A stretch of 16,478 nt of DNA from Chloroflexota bacterium (GTDB lineage: Bacteria; Chloroflexota; Anaerolineae; J102), in assembly GCA_013152695.1 (NCBI GenBank), contig JAADFV010000458.1, forward strand, positions 1 to 16,478, in the 5' to 3' direction. The notes under the pieces were generated by a model, which was not told the DNA's origin, did not search any database, and saw only the letters and a program-made list of their open reading frames with translations. Position numbers and translations under genes: made by a program. Below, piece by piece: positions 6,875-14,815 of this stretch (the first letter of the stretch is position 1; each line of letters opens with the position of its first letter).

Positions 6875-8421
6875 CGTAATCGTTTTTTCAGATAGGCCCG
6901 CCAGGTTATGGCCCAGAGTTCGGGATTATCCAGGGGTGTAGGGTCCATGCGATGGATGGGGCCACGATGAGGGGCTTGCTTGAGTAGTTCGGGATCTGTG
7001 TAAGCTTCGGATGCAGCCTGAGCGAGGATAGCGGCGTACTCGTCTAGTTCGGCGCGAGTGTAAGATTCGGTCGGCTCCAGTGTCACAGGCTCGGACACGA
7101 TCCAGGGATGGTGGCTCAGCCAATATTGGACGCCGAAATCTCCGGCACGTCGCTCGATGTCTTCGGTGTGGACGCCGGTTTTTTCTGCCAGTTCTTCCCA
7201 GCTATAACGTGCCTGTTCGATGCGTCGTTGTCCTGGAGCATAAGGCACCTGCACGCCTTGAATGGATTTGATTTTTTCCAGAAGGTAGTTGTTGTTGAGG
7301 ACCGCGACCTCCGCCGCTTCACGCAGTCCTTCTGCTCCCAGACTCATCACCCAGGCATAAGCCCGCAAGACCACCTGAACGTTACCGTAAAAGTTGGCTA
7401 CTTTGCCAATGCTGGCGGGACGATCGTAATCGAGATGATAGTGTTCACCATCGAATGTCACGAGGGGGACTGGCAGGAAGGGGGCCAGCTCTGTTGTCAC
7501 GCCTACAGCTCCGGCACCCGGCCCTCCCGAACCGTGTGGCGAGGAAAAGGTCTTGTGAAGGTTGAAATGACAGAGATCAAAACCGGCTTCTCGTGCTCGA
7601 GTAATTCCCAGGAGGCCATTGGCGTTGGCCTGGTCGTACACACAAAGCCCCCCTGCTTCGTGCACAATGCGGGTAAATTCGGCAATATGGGGGTTGAAGA
7701 GGCCCGTGTCTTCAGGATTGGTGATGAAAAGGGCAGCCGTGCGTTCGGAAACCGCAGCTTTTAAGGCCTCGAGGCGAGGATATCCCAGTTCACTATCAGG
7801 ATAGAGGATGATGGCTTTATAGCCGGCGGCAACCGGCGCTGCCGCGTCTGAAGGATGCGAAAAAAGGGTGGTGATAATCTCATCCCGCTGTTCGCCTTCA
7901 CCTCGCGCCGCATGATAGGCGCGTATCATGGCGGCATTGGTGTAAATCGCCGGAGACCCGGCCTGGGGCTGGAAAGAGAAGCGATCCATACCCGAGATCG
8001 CTTTCAGCATCTGTTCAAAACGATAGATGATGGCAAGGATACCCTGGACGGTCTCTTCTGCCTGCAAGGGGTGGAGATCGGCTATCTCAGGAAGACGGGC
8101 CAATTGTTCATGCACCTTGGGGCTGTACTTCATGGTGCAGGTGCCTTGTCCGGCATCGACGATCAAATCCGCGCCCAGGGTTTCCTGCGAAAGGCGTAGA
8201 TAATGACGCAATACCTGAGGTTGCGAAATTTCCGGCAAGGCAGGGGGCTGACGCCGGCGCAAGGTGGGCGGTATCGTCTCCAGAACATCCCCAACCTCAG
8301 TACGGATACCGGCTTCGGCTTGAGGTACGAGGATGCCGCGATCGCCTGCCTGGCTAAGCTCGAAGATGATCGGTTCGTCCCAGCGGGCTTGATGAAAACG
8401 ACGCAAGGGGGAAGCATTCAT
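6856..8421 (-). CDS. GcvPB-like PLP subunit (glycine dehydrogenase subunit 2 homologue), divergent
   Basis: This 521-residue PLP-dependent fold-I protein is homologous to the C-terminal (catalytic) half of the glycine cleavage P-protein. The PLP-lysine block FNLHKTFSSPHGSGGPG is intact (K290), as are YDQANANG (D262), GTCTMKYSPK (93-102) and HPLQAEETVQG (117-127). Several blocks that are nearly invariant in true GcvPB are changed. PLGSCTMK is DAGQGTCTMK, the AGAxGE block is QAGSPAIY (153-160), and HGTNPAS is SHPSDAAAP (188-196). This suggests the same chemistry (decarboxylation or deamination at PLP) on an altered substrate or carrier. The start overlaps the GcvPA-like stop by four bases (ATGA, 8418-8421), and its 3' end overlaps the kinase. 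GcvH, GcvT and the lipoamide dehydrogenase are not in the window. The fold and cofactor are sure; glycine as substrate is not. Confidence 0.88.
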   Translation of the reverse strand: MNASPLRRFHQARWDEPIIFELSQAGDRGILVPQAEAGIRTEVGDVLETIPPTLRRRQPPALPEISQPQVLRHYLRLSQETLGADLIVDAGQGTCTMKYSPKVHEQLARLPEIADLHPLQAEETVQGILAIIYRFEQMLKAISGMDRFSFQPQAGSPAIYTNAAMIRAYHAARGEGEQRDEIITTLFSHPSDAAAPVAAGYKAIILYPDSELGYPRLEALKAAVSERTAALFITNPEDTGLFNPHIAEFTRIVHEAGGLCVYDQANANGLLGITRAREAGFDLCHFNLHKTFSSPHGSGGPGAGAVGVTTELAPFLPVPLVTFDGEHYHLDYDRPASIGKVANFYGNVQVVLRAYAWVMSLGAEGLREAAEVAVLNNNYLLEKIKSIQGVQVPYAPGQRRIEQARYSWEELAEKTGVHTEDIERRAGDFGVQYWLSHHPWIVSEPVTLEPTESYTRAELDEYAAILAQAASEAYTDPELLKQAPHRGPIHRMDPTPLDNPELWAITWRAYLKKRLRWPRTP

Positions 8422-9809
8422 GGGGAAATCACCTCTGCTAAGACAGTGATCAGGTGATCGATATCGCTTTGTGTGTGGATTTCACTGAAAGTGTAAAGGG
8501 CACTTTCACCCAGTTCGGGGAATTCGCCGGTGAGGTCTTTACCGCCAAAAATACCCCGTTCTCGTAAGGCCTGGTGGATGGCGGCAACGGTTTGACCGCT
8601 ATCATCAAAATTGACCACAAATTCGTTGAAATGAGGGGCCGCGAAGCCTGGGGCACGTATACCGGGTAGGGCGCTGAGCCGCTGCATGGCGTAGGCTGTT
8701 CGTGCCATGATGCTTTCTCCAATTTCGACCATTCCCTGTGGTCCCATCAGGGCCAAATAGACCGCAGCCGTAATGCCCCAAAGATTGGCGGCAGTGCCGA
8801 TAAATTCTTTGGCATGATCGCGATGGACAAAAGAGGTTCTTGCAAAGGCAACATCGCCGAAGCCATACTCGCCCGGTTCTTGCGTGGGCGTGATGCCATA
8901 GAGGCGAGAGGGATACTCCCGCACAAAGGTCGGATCGTCATGGCTGGCAATAAAGCCGCCATGCCCACCCCCGAACTGCATGTGGATGCCTAAGGGCTGA
9001 ATATCACCACAGGCAATGTCGGCGCCGTAGTCGGCGGGAGGAGCCAATATACCCAACGAGATAGGATTGACGTAGACGACGGCCAACGCCCCCTGGCTAT
9101 GCGCCATCTGCACGATCGTTTCCGCCTTGGTCTCCAGAAAGCCCAGTGTGTTGGGATTTTCGAAATAGACGGCGGCTGTACGCTCGCAAAGGGCCTGTTG
9201 TAGCACTTCCAGGTCCATCTGGCCGGTAGCAGGGTCATAGGCCAAAAGCTCGATGCTCAGATCGGGCCGACAATAATCACGGAATTTGGCGAGCCGTGCC
9301 CGAGCTACCGTACCGACGACCAGCGCTTGATCTCGCCCTGTAATGCGTGCCGCCATGCGCAAAGCCGTGGCGGCGGCCTGATTGCCGTCATACATGGGGC
9401 CGCTGACCACATCCATGTTGAGCAGCTCGCCCATCATGCTGGCATATTCGAAGAGAGCCTGGAATTTACCGTGATCGGTGTAGGCGCGGCCAGCATAAGC
9501 TGTGAGAAATTCGCCGCGGGCATTGATCTCATCGCACAGCGCTGGTACATGATGCTGATAGCACCCTGCCCCCAGAAAACTCAGATGATCGGCACAGCTC
9601 TGATTTTGTGCCAGCAGTGTCGTGATATGTCGCTTCAAAGCTGCTTCTGAGGGTAAGGGGTCGGGTAAGTCCAACTGCCCTCGAAAGCGTAGCTCGGCAG
9701 GGATAGTGGCGTAGAACTCCTCAATACTTTCGGCGCCCACGGCCTTCAGCATTTGTGCTTTCACCCGTGGTTCGGCATTGGGGATGTAGGGATGGTTAGG
9801 AAAGGACAT
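8418..9809 (-). CDS. GcvPA-like subunit (glycine dehydrogenase subunit 1 homologue), divergent
   Basis: This 463-residue homologue of the N-terminal half of the P-protein is the partner of the GcvPB-like subunit in an expected alpha2-beta2 enzyme. Recognisable blocks are YIPN (8-11), the FLGAG motif (78-82), HHVPA (86-90), EFLTAY (100-105), FEYASMMGEL (120-129), MYDGNQAA (139-146) and QPLGIHMQFGG (271-281). The stretch that normally reads TPYQ-E-SQG is AGRAYTDHGK here (106-115), and GEGQPLG is GDIQPLG, so the canonical active-site contributions of this subunit are altered. It has the usual length for the family. The ATG at 9809 is used; a TTG at 9815 would add two residues, and neither has a strong Shine-Dalgarno. 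The gene follows the DppC-type permease after about 114 bases on the same strand and ends in a four-base overlap with the next gene, so co-translation with it is likely. Confidence 0.87.
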   Translation of the reverse strand: MSFPNHPYIPNAEPRVKAQMLKAVGAESIEEFYATIPAELRFRGQLDLPDPLPSEAALKRHITTLLAQNQSCADHLSFLGAGCYQHHVPALCDEINARGEFLTAYAGRAYTDHGKFQALFEYASMMGELLNMDVVSGPMYDGNQAAATALRMAARITGRDQALVVGTVARARLAKFRDYCRPDLSIELLAYDPATGQMDLEVLQQALCERTAAVYFENPNTLGFLETKAETIVQMAHSQGALAVVYVNPISLGILAPPADYGADIACGDIQPLGIHMQFGGGHGGFIASHDDPTFVREYPSRLYGITPTQEPGEYGFGDVAFARTSFVHRDHAKEFIGTAANLWGITAAVYLALMGPQGMVEIGESIMARTAYAMQRLSALPGIRAPGFAAPHFNEFVVNFDDSGQTVAAIHQALRERGIFGGKDLTGEFPELGESALYTFSEIHTQSDIDHLITVLAEVISP

Positions 9810-9923
9810 GGTCAATAGTCAATTGTTAATGAGGAATTGTGTAATTCGGACTGTGTGCTGGGAGGTTATCGTCCACCGGCCTCTGCCCTCCGCTCCCCCC
9901 TTTCTGTCTTCCGGCCTTTGACC

Positions 9924-10823
9924 TCAGCCCCCGCGCCGGCGGATGCGAGGATCGAGAATATCGCGCAGGCCGTCGCCCAGGAAGTTGAAGCCCATGACGA
10001 CAGTGAGCATGGCCAAACCGGGGAAGGTGGCAATCCACCATTGTGCGAATTTTTGCCGGCCCATGCTCACCATAGTCCCCCATTCAGGTGTAGGAGGCAC
10101 GGCGCCCAGGCCGATAAAGCTAAGTCCGGCGGCAATAAGAATGGCGGCACCGACGTCAAGGCTTGCTTTGACGAAGACGGGGGTGTAGGCATTGGGCAAG
10201 ATGTGTCGTAAAAGGATGTAATGCGAAGGTGCGCCAATTGAGCGGGCAGCCTCGATGTACTCACGTTCTTTGAGGCTAAGCACCTGCCCGCGAATGACGC
10301 GGGCATAGGTGGGCCAGAGGACGACAACGATGGCGAGCATGGCATTGTTCAGGCCCGGTCCCAGGGCGGCAGTGATGGCCATCGCCAGCACCAGGGAAGG
10401 AAAGGCAAGGAAGATATCGGCGATCCTCATCAATATTTCGTCGATAGTTCCTCCAAGGTAGCCGGAAATACCGCCAACGACCGTGCCGACGAGGGCACTC
10501 AGAGCCACGACTACCACGCCGAGAGGCAAGGAAATACGGGCGCCATACAAGACGCGGCTGAACACGTCTCGCCCCAGTTCGTCGGTACCGAACCAGTGTA
10601 ATTTGTTAGGAGCCTCTAAACGATGGGCGAGGTCTTGGGCGGCTGGCTCGAAAGGAGCAAGGTGGGGCACGAAAAGGGCTATAAGCAACCAGGTGATGAT
10701 AATGAGTGCGCCAATGAGAGCAGCATTGCTGCGCCGGAGGGCGCGTAGGGCTGCCAGCAAGCGCGACCGTCGCTCGACACCGGCTGTAAAGGTGAGGGGT
10801 GGAGAGGAGGGTGATTGACTCAT
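9924..10823 (-). CDS. ddpC: Dipeptide/oligopeptide ABC transporter permease, DppC/OppC type
   Basis: This 299-residue inner-membrane permease is the second membrane subunit of a peptide importer. An N-terminal cytoplasmic stretch leads into TM1 (about 35-52). The DppC-type signature HWFGTDELGRDVFSR is at 76-90, and the BPD_transp_1 domain follows at ~95-290. The EAA loop that contacts the ATPase is EYIEAARSIG (188-197), continuing to HILPN. It is normal in length and intact. The start (ATG at 10823) lies four bases after the DppB stop, with AGGAGG inside the end of dppB as its ribosome-binding site, so the two are tightly coupled. The symbol is offered by analogy with the E. coli ddp locus because of the nearby D,D-dipeptidase; dppC or oppC would be equally defensible. 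Confidence 0.93.
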   Translation of the reverse strand: MSQSPSSPPLTFTAGVERRSRLLAALRALRRSNAALIGALIIITWLLIALFVPHLAPFEPAAQDLAHRLEAPNKLHWFGTDELGRDVFSRVLYGARISLPLGVVVVALSALVGTVVGGISGYLGGTIDEILMRIADIFLAFPSLVLAMAITAALGPGLNNAMLAIVVVLWPTYARVIRGQVLSLKEREYIEAARSIGAPSHYILLRHILPNAYTPVFVKASLDVGAAILIAAGLSFIGLGAVPPTPEWGTMVSMGRQKFAQWWIATFPGLAMLTVVMGFNFLGDGLRDILDPRIRRRGG

Positions 10824-10827
10824 GCTT

Positions 10828-11851
10828 TCATCCTCCTAGGCGAATGCGGGGATCGAGCAGGCCATAAGCAATGTCTGCGGAGAGGTTGACGAGGATGTAG
10901 ACGGTCGCGATGACGATGGTCACGCCCATAATGGCTTGCAGATCCAGGAAGCTGGCCGCATTGACGGCATAGCGCCCCATTCCTGGCCAGGAAAAAATAG
11001 TCTCCGTTAAGACCGCACCCGACATCAAATCCCCAAAGGCAAGGCCGATGATGGTGACGGTGGGAATCAAGGCGTTGCGGAGGGCATGGCGCATGATTTG
11101 CTGTCCGCGACTGAGCCCTTTGGCCTTGGCCGTCCGCATGTAGTCCTGTCCGAGCACATCCAGCAAACTGGAACGGGTCATGCGGGAAACCGCCCCCATG
11201 GTGTAAGCCCCCAGGATCAGAGCAGGAAGGAAGAGATGGGCCACGGCATTGCGGAAGGTCTGCCACTGTCCGGCGAGAAGACTATCGACGGTATAAAGTC
11301 CGGTGACTGTGGGGGGTGGGGTGAGGGATGAGTCTAGGCGACCGGGGCCAGGAAGCCAATTCAGATGAAAATAGAAGACGTTGAGTAACAATAAACCCAA
11401 CCAAAAAACGGGAACCGAAACCCCAATGAGGGCGAGGACGCGCGCAAGATGATCTACCCAACGATCTCGATAAATGGCAGCCAAAACACCCAAGGGCACC
11501 CCCATAAAAATCGTGAAGAGCATGGCCGCCAGGGTGAGCTCCAGGGTGGCGGGAAAGAATTGGATGAGATCATCCAGGACAGGGCGTTGGCTGGCGATGG
11601 AATCCCCCAGGTCGCCGTGGGGCCAGCCTTCCCACATAAATCAGGTATTGCTCCGGTAAAGGACGATCGTAGCCCCAACGGGCACGGTAGGTGGCAACGA
11701 TCTCGGGATTGTTCATGGCGCGTTCCGAAAGCACCATTCCCAGGGGATCGGCAGGAACGAGATGAGAAACAACGAATGCCAATAAGGTGATGCCAATGAT
11801 GAGCACAGGAAGCAAAACGAGCCTCCGTGCGATGTATTGCCAAAGTTGCAT
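10828..11851 (-). pseudogene. ddpB: Dipeptide ABC transporter permease, DppB/OppB type, interrupted by a one-base frameshift
   Basis: This is the first membrane subunit of the peptide importer. The N-terminal 77 residues (MQLWQYIARR to EQYLIYVGRLA) read from the ATG at 11851. The remaining ~263 (HGDLGDSI to the end at 10828) read in the next frame. The break falls at a GGGG run (11619-11622 on +). Dropping one base there joins the parts as GRLA-HGDLGDSI, the exact family spacing, and yields 340 residues, the normal length. The total span of 1024 bases is 341 codons plus one. The C-terminal part contains the BPD_transp_1 domain and the EAA loop (DYMRTAKAKG). All other sequence looks well conserved, so this is either a base-calling error, a very recent lesion or, less likely, programmed frameshifting. 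It sits between the binding protein and the DppC-type gene, to which it is coupled. Confidence 0.88.
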
Positions 11852-11872
11852 GGGAATATCGAGGGAGAAAAA

Positions 11873-11904
11873 GAGCGCCCATCAGCAGGGGCTGACAGGC
11901 GCTC
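11873..11904 (-). terminator. Partial terminator/attenuator hairpin between binding protein and permease genes
   Basis: GAGCGCC (11873-11879) pairs with GGCGCTC (11898-11904), and inside it TCAGC (11882-11886) pairs with GCTGA (11891-11895) around an AGGG loop. The two stems are separated by a symmetric CA/CA internal loop. On the - strand the stem is followed by TTTTT. It lies 12 bases after the binding-protein stop, which fits differential expression of binding protein over permease. Confidence 0.8.
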
Positions 11905-11915
11905 ATGAAGGATGC

Positions 11916-13565
11916 TTACTTGCTCAAACCGTAAAGATCAACCCACCAAACAGGATTGAAGACATAACCCTGCACGTCAGGTCCCACGGCAATGAGAACT
12001 TTAGGCTGGATGAGACCAATGAAAGGTGCATCTTCCAGCTCTTTTTTCTGGAACTCCAGGTACAGTTCTGCCCGCTTTTGCGGATCTGTTTCTTTTCCGG
12101 CTGCGATGGCAATGGCCCCCACCTCCGGATTGTTGTAATGGGTGCGTTTAGCGGCAGATTCACCGGGGACGCCGAAGGGGATAGCCCAGCCGTGGGGATC
12201 CAGGAAGTCGGGCGTCCAGGGGGAGATGGTCATGGCCAATTTGCCGGCGCGATAATCAGCCAAATGGGAAACGGGTTCCCGCGGTTCGAGTACGACCTCG
12301 ATTCCCACTTTAGCCAGGTCAGACTGAATCTTGGCCGCCAGGGTTTCTGCGGCAAGGCCACCGGCAAAGGTGCGGGTGGGATAGACCATTTTTACGCTGA
12401 AACCATCGGGATAGCCGGCATCGGCCAGGAGTTGCTTGGATTTTTCGGGATCATGGGGATAACCCAGGCTGGGGTCGGTTCCCAGCAAGCCCACAGGAAT
12501 GATCGAGGGGAGCCGGATGGCCGCGCCTCGCATAAGGCTGTTGATGATGCCATCATAATCGATGGCGTAGGCGACAGCCTGGCGTACCTCTTTGTGAGAC
12601 AGCGGCTCAGAAACTTCGGGACTGGTAGTCATGGCGAGATAGATCATATCCAGAGTGTTGCCTTCGACCACCTTACCGCCGGCATCTTTATAGTCTTGGA
12701 TCATGTCGATATCCAGGTTTTGGGCAACATCGATATCTCCACGACCGATCATCATTCGCTGTGTAGCGGCGTCGGCGACATTCTTGATGATGATTTTGTC
12801 GAGTTTCGCCGGTTCGCGCCAGTAATTGGGGTTTTTCTCCAAATTTACTTCTACATCGCGAACCCAACCGGTGAGGATAAAAGGACCAGTTCCGGCAGAA
12901 TGTTGGTCGAGCCAATCTGTGGCAGTATCTGTCGTGTCAGCATCGGCCGCATCGGTGCCACCATGTTCCTTGACCGTCTTGGAATCGAGGATGCCGAAGT
13001 TGGGAGACACCAACATGGAGAGGAAAGCGGCGTTGGGTTCGACGAGCGTGATGGCCACGGTATGATCGTCGACCACTTCGATGTGATCCACCACATCCAT
13101 CAACCAGGAAGGATTATCCTTGAGGTTACGCAGCCGCTCAAAAGAGAATTTGACATCGGCGGCTGTGAAGGGATTACCGCTGCTAAACTTGACATCGTCC
13201 CGCAATTGGAAGGTGTAGACCAGACCGTCATCCGAAATATCCCAGCTCTTGGCCAGGAAAGGCACGACCTTGGTGTAATCGGTACCTTCGAAGGTAACCA
13301 GGTTTTCGTAAACGGCGTGCATGATCATGGGCGGCGTAAGCTCGTATTGCCGCTCAGGGTCTAGGGTGCGAATGTCGAAAACACGGGCAATGACCAGTGT
13401 CTTTCCCCCTTCAGCCTGGGCAGGTGCTGAGGTGGGGGGTGGCTGGGTGGCTGCTTGCTCTGCCGGTGCCTGGGCAGGAGCGGCGGGAGCAGCACAAGCT
13501 GTGAGTACTCCTAGTGTCAGAATCAGGAGAACACTGATGAAAATAAATGTTCGATACCTGCGCAT
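11916..13565 (-). CDS. ddpA: Peptide-binding lipoprotein, SBP_bac_5 family (DppA/DdpA type)
   Basis: This 549-residue extracytoplasmic solute-binding protein captures peptides or related solutes and delivers them to the DppB/DppC-type permeases. A lipoprotein signal peptide runs from residue 1, with the lipobox LTAC at 21-24 (C24 lipidated). An Ala/Pro/Gln-rich tether covers ~25-52. The SBP_bac_5 domain follows, with RTLDPERQYEL (66-76), the GLVYTFQLRDDVKF-type block, TGPFILTGW and the C-terminal QPKVLIAVGPDVQGY. Length and blocks are normal. The start is fixed by a strong Shine-Dalgarno (AAAGGAGGT, - strand) six bases upstream. It is the first gene of the cluster, followed by an attenuator hairpin. 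Substrate specificity cannot be read from sequence; the divergent D,D-dipeptidase hints at D-Ala-D-Ala or muropeptide-derived dipeptides. No transporter ATPase gene is in the window. Confidence 0.95.
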   Translation of the reverse strand: MRRYRTFIFISVLLILTLGVLTACAAPAAPAQAPAEQAATQPPPTSAPAQAEGGKTLVIARVFDIRTLDPERQYELTPPMIMHAVYENLVTFEGTDYTKVVPFLAKSWDISDDGLVYTFQLRDDVKFSSGNPFTAADVKFSFERLRNLKDNPSWLMDVVDHIEVVDDHTVAITLVEPNAAFLSMLVSPNFGILDSKTVKEHGGTDAADADTTDTATDWLDQHSAGTGPFILTGWVRDVEVNLEKNPNYWREPAKLDKIIIKNVADAATQRMMIGRGDIDVAQNLDIDMIQDYKDAGGKVVEGNTLDMIYLAMTTSPEVSEPLSHKEVRQAVAYAIDYDGIINSLMRGAAIRLPSIIPVGLLGTDPSLGYPHDPEKSKQLLADAGYPDGFSVKMVYPTRTFAGGLAAETLAAKIQSDLAKVGIEVVLEPREPVSHLADYRAGKLAMTISPWTPDFLDPHGWAIPFGVPGESAAKRTHYNNPEVGAIAIAAGKETDPQKRAELYLEFQKKELEDAPFIGLIQPKVLIAVGPDVQGYVFNPVWWVDLYGLSK

Positions 13566-13874
13566 GATGACCTCCTTTGTGCGCGAGAGGAGAAAAAATG
13601 GAAAATCGAGTGGTCGCCAAGTGTGACTTCACCCGTTTGTCCGGCTCTTACAGAGAAACTCAGATACCCGCGCCCCACGCAATTAGCTGCCCCCCTTTTA
13701 GCCCCTTTAATCCCTCCCCTTCTCCATATCTTGTGCGGATGTTCCTGAGATGACATTGGATCAGCCTCATCTGAACGGATTGATACGGAATTTTTACTTA
13801 CTGAATAAGTGCCGAAAGCTCACCGCATTTCAGTCGCTAAACGACAGGCTTTCCGACAGAAGCGCAGACGAAAT

Positions 13875-13902
13875 TTGATCTTTTGTAGGAGATTTGTACA
13901 AT
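13875..13902 (+). promoter_or_regulatory. Possible promoter of the dipeptidase gene
   Basis: The -35-like TTGATC (13875-13880), a 16-base spacer and the -10-like TACAAT (13897-13902) precede the dipeptidase on its strand. It overlaps the ribosome-binding site of the small ORF at 13901, so only one of the two readings may be real. Confidence 0.35.
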
Positions 13903-14056
13903 GAATGTGGGTCTGAGCGATCAGGCCTTTTTCCATGGTCAGTCGCTGTGCTGTCGAAGTATAGACACCTGCATGCGTTTTGTCAATTCCTCTTTCACTT
14001 TGACCGGCATTTTCAAATTGCCAGGGCTACTACCATCTTGTCTTATTGCCAGTTGA
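13901..14056 (+). CDS. Possible 51-residue leader ORF, unknown
   Basis: An ATG at 13901 follows AGGAG (13887-13891) at a proper distance and runs 51 codons to TGA at 14054-14056. That is 15 bases before the dipeptidase ATG. The product begins MNVGLSDQAFFHGQ, has two adjacent cysteines (LCCRS) and a moderately hydrophobic C-terminus. I recognise no family. It could be a coupling leader peptide or chance. Confidence 0.25.
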   Translation: MNVGLSDQAFFHGQSLCCRSIDTCMRFVNSSFTLTGIFKLPGLLPSCLIAS

Positions 14057-14071
14057 GGCTTGCTACCCTTT

Positions 14072-14791
14072 ATGAGCACGTCTGTTCTTCACTTCTTCGA
14101 TCTCCCCTTACCACCACCGCACGACATTTCGGGCTGGCAGGAAGTCCCTATCATCGAAAACCATGAGCCCCTGGTGGCGTTGGAGGATGTGGGGTTTCTT
14201 GTCGAGCATGTTTATTACGAACAAGGTGTTCCCGGCAGCCTGCCCCAGTGTTTAGCGCGGGAGTCTGTGGCCGCGCGCCTGCTTCAGGCACGTAGTCTCC
14301 TTCCTGACTCCTACAATTTTCTCATTTGGGACGCTTACCGGCCCCTACAAGTCCAGGCTTTTTTATTCAATCGCTACAAAGCACAACTGCGGCAACAATT
14401 CCCGCACCTGTCAGAAGAAGCATTGGATTTGAAAACCCAGACTTATCTCACCCTTCCTTCCACCGATCCCAGCCGTCCCTCCCCTCACAACACAGGCGCT
14501 GCCCTCGATCTAACCCTGGCTCAACACGGCGTCGCCCTGGATATGGGTACCCCCTTCGATTATTTTGCCCAACAAGCAACACCCAACTTTTACGAAAGTG
14601 CGACTGATCCCTACGGTCTTCGGGTACGGAACAACCGGCGCCTCCTGTATGGGGTACTTAGCACTGCCGGCTTCAAAAACTATCCACATGAGTGGTGGCA
14701 CTGGTCGTATGGTGACCAAATGGCCTGTGTCGATACGGGCGAGCCCGCAGTTTATGGTGGCTTGGAGTCAGCATCGGCGCTGCGCCCATAG
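14072..14791 (+). CDS. ddpX: D-alanyl-D-alanine dipeptidase-like zinc peptidase (VanX/DdpX family)
   Basis: This 239-residue member of peptidase family M15 (VanX branch) hydrolyses D,D-dipeptides with a single zinc. The full active site is readable. SPHNTGAALD (137-146) supplies zinc ligands H139 and D146, and HEWWHW (206-211) supplies the base E207 and ligand H210. WDAYRP (86-91) supplies the transition-state Arg (R90). Spacing matches VanX (H116, D123, E181, H184), and no signal peptide is seen, so a cytosolic site is expected. The ATG at 14072 is preferred; a TTG at 14060 in the same frame would add four residues. It is divergent from the peptide-transport cluster. In E. coli the same enzyme class (DdpX) is encoded with the DdpABCDF importer, so recycling or scavenging of wall-derived D-Ala-D-Ala is more likely than vancomycin resistance; no vanHA genes are present. 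Confidence 0.9.
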   Translation: MSTSVLHFFDLPLPPPHDISGWQEVPIIENHEPLVALEDVGFLVEHVYYEQGVPGSLPQCLARESVAARLLQARSLLPDSYNFLIWDAYRPLQVQAFLFNRYKAQLRQQFPHLSEEALDLKTQTYLTLPSTDPSRPSPHNTGAALDLTLAQHGVALDMGTPFDYFAQQATPNFYESATDPYGLRVRNNRRLLYGVLSTAGFKNYPHEWWHWSYGDQMACVDTGEPAVYGGLESASALRP

Positions 14792-14798
14792 CTGAGAA

Positions 14799-14815
14799 TC
14801 GTGATTTTGTCACGA
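14799..14815 (+). terminator. Weak terminator-like hairpin after the dipeptidase gene
   Basis: TCGTGA (14799-14804), a five-base loop and TCACGA (14810-14815) form a short stem. It is followed by a T-rich but interrupted stretch, eight bases after the stop codon. Confidence 0.4.

Larger units (their letters stand above)
13566..14071. other. Divergent regulatory region between the peptide transporter and dipeptidase genes
   Basis: The region holds the ribosome-binding site of the binding protein, a purine/pyrimidine-skewed block (~13688-13732) and a nested hairpin. In the hairpin GAAAGC (13814-13819) pairs with GCTTTC (13848-13853), and inside it GTCG (13833-13836) pairs with CGAC (13842-13845). 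A + strand promoter candidate and a 51-codon ORF are listed separately. I found no convincing - strand promoter. Confidence 0.4.

Noticed and set aside
11600..11660. Alternative frameshift position in dppB at the TTT/TATG stretch near 11637
   Set aside because: A shift there gives abnormal residues or spacing before HGDLG, whereas the G4 run restores the exact family spacing and length.
11787..13364. 525-codon open frame on the + strand
   Set aside because: It is antisense to the peptide-binding lipoprotein, which has a lipobox, a Shine-Dalgarno and full family similarity; the + frame resembles no family.
14072..14791. Vancomycin-resistance gene vanX
   Set aside because: The enzyme family matches, but no vanH/vanA/vanRS genes are present and the neighbours are a ddp-like peptide transporter, so a dipeptide-utilisation role is the simpler reading.
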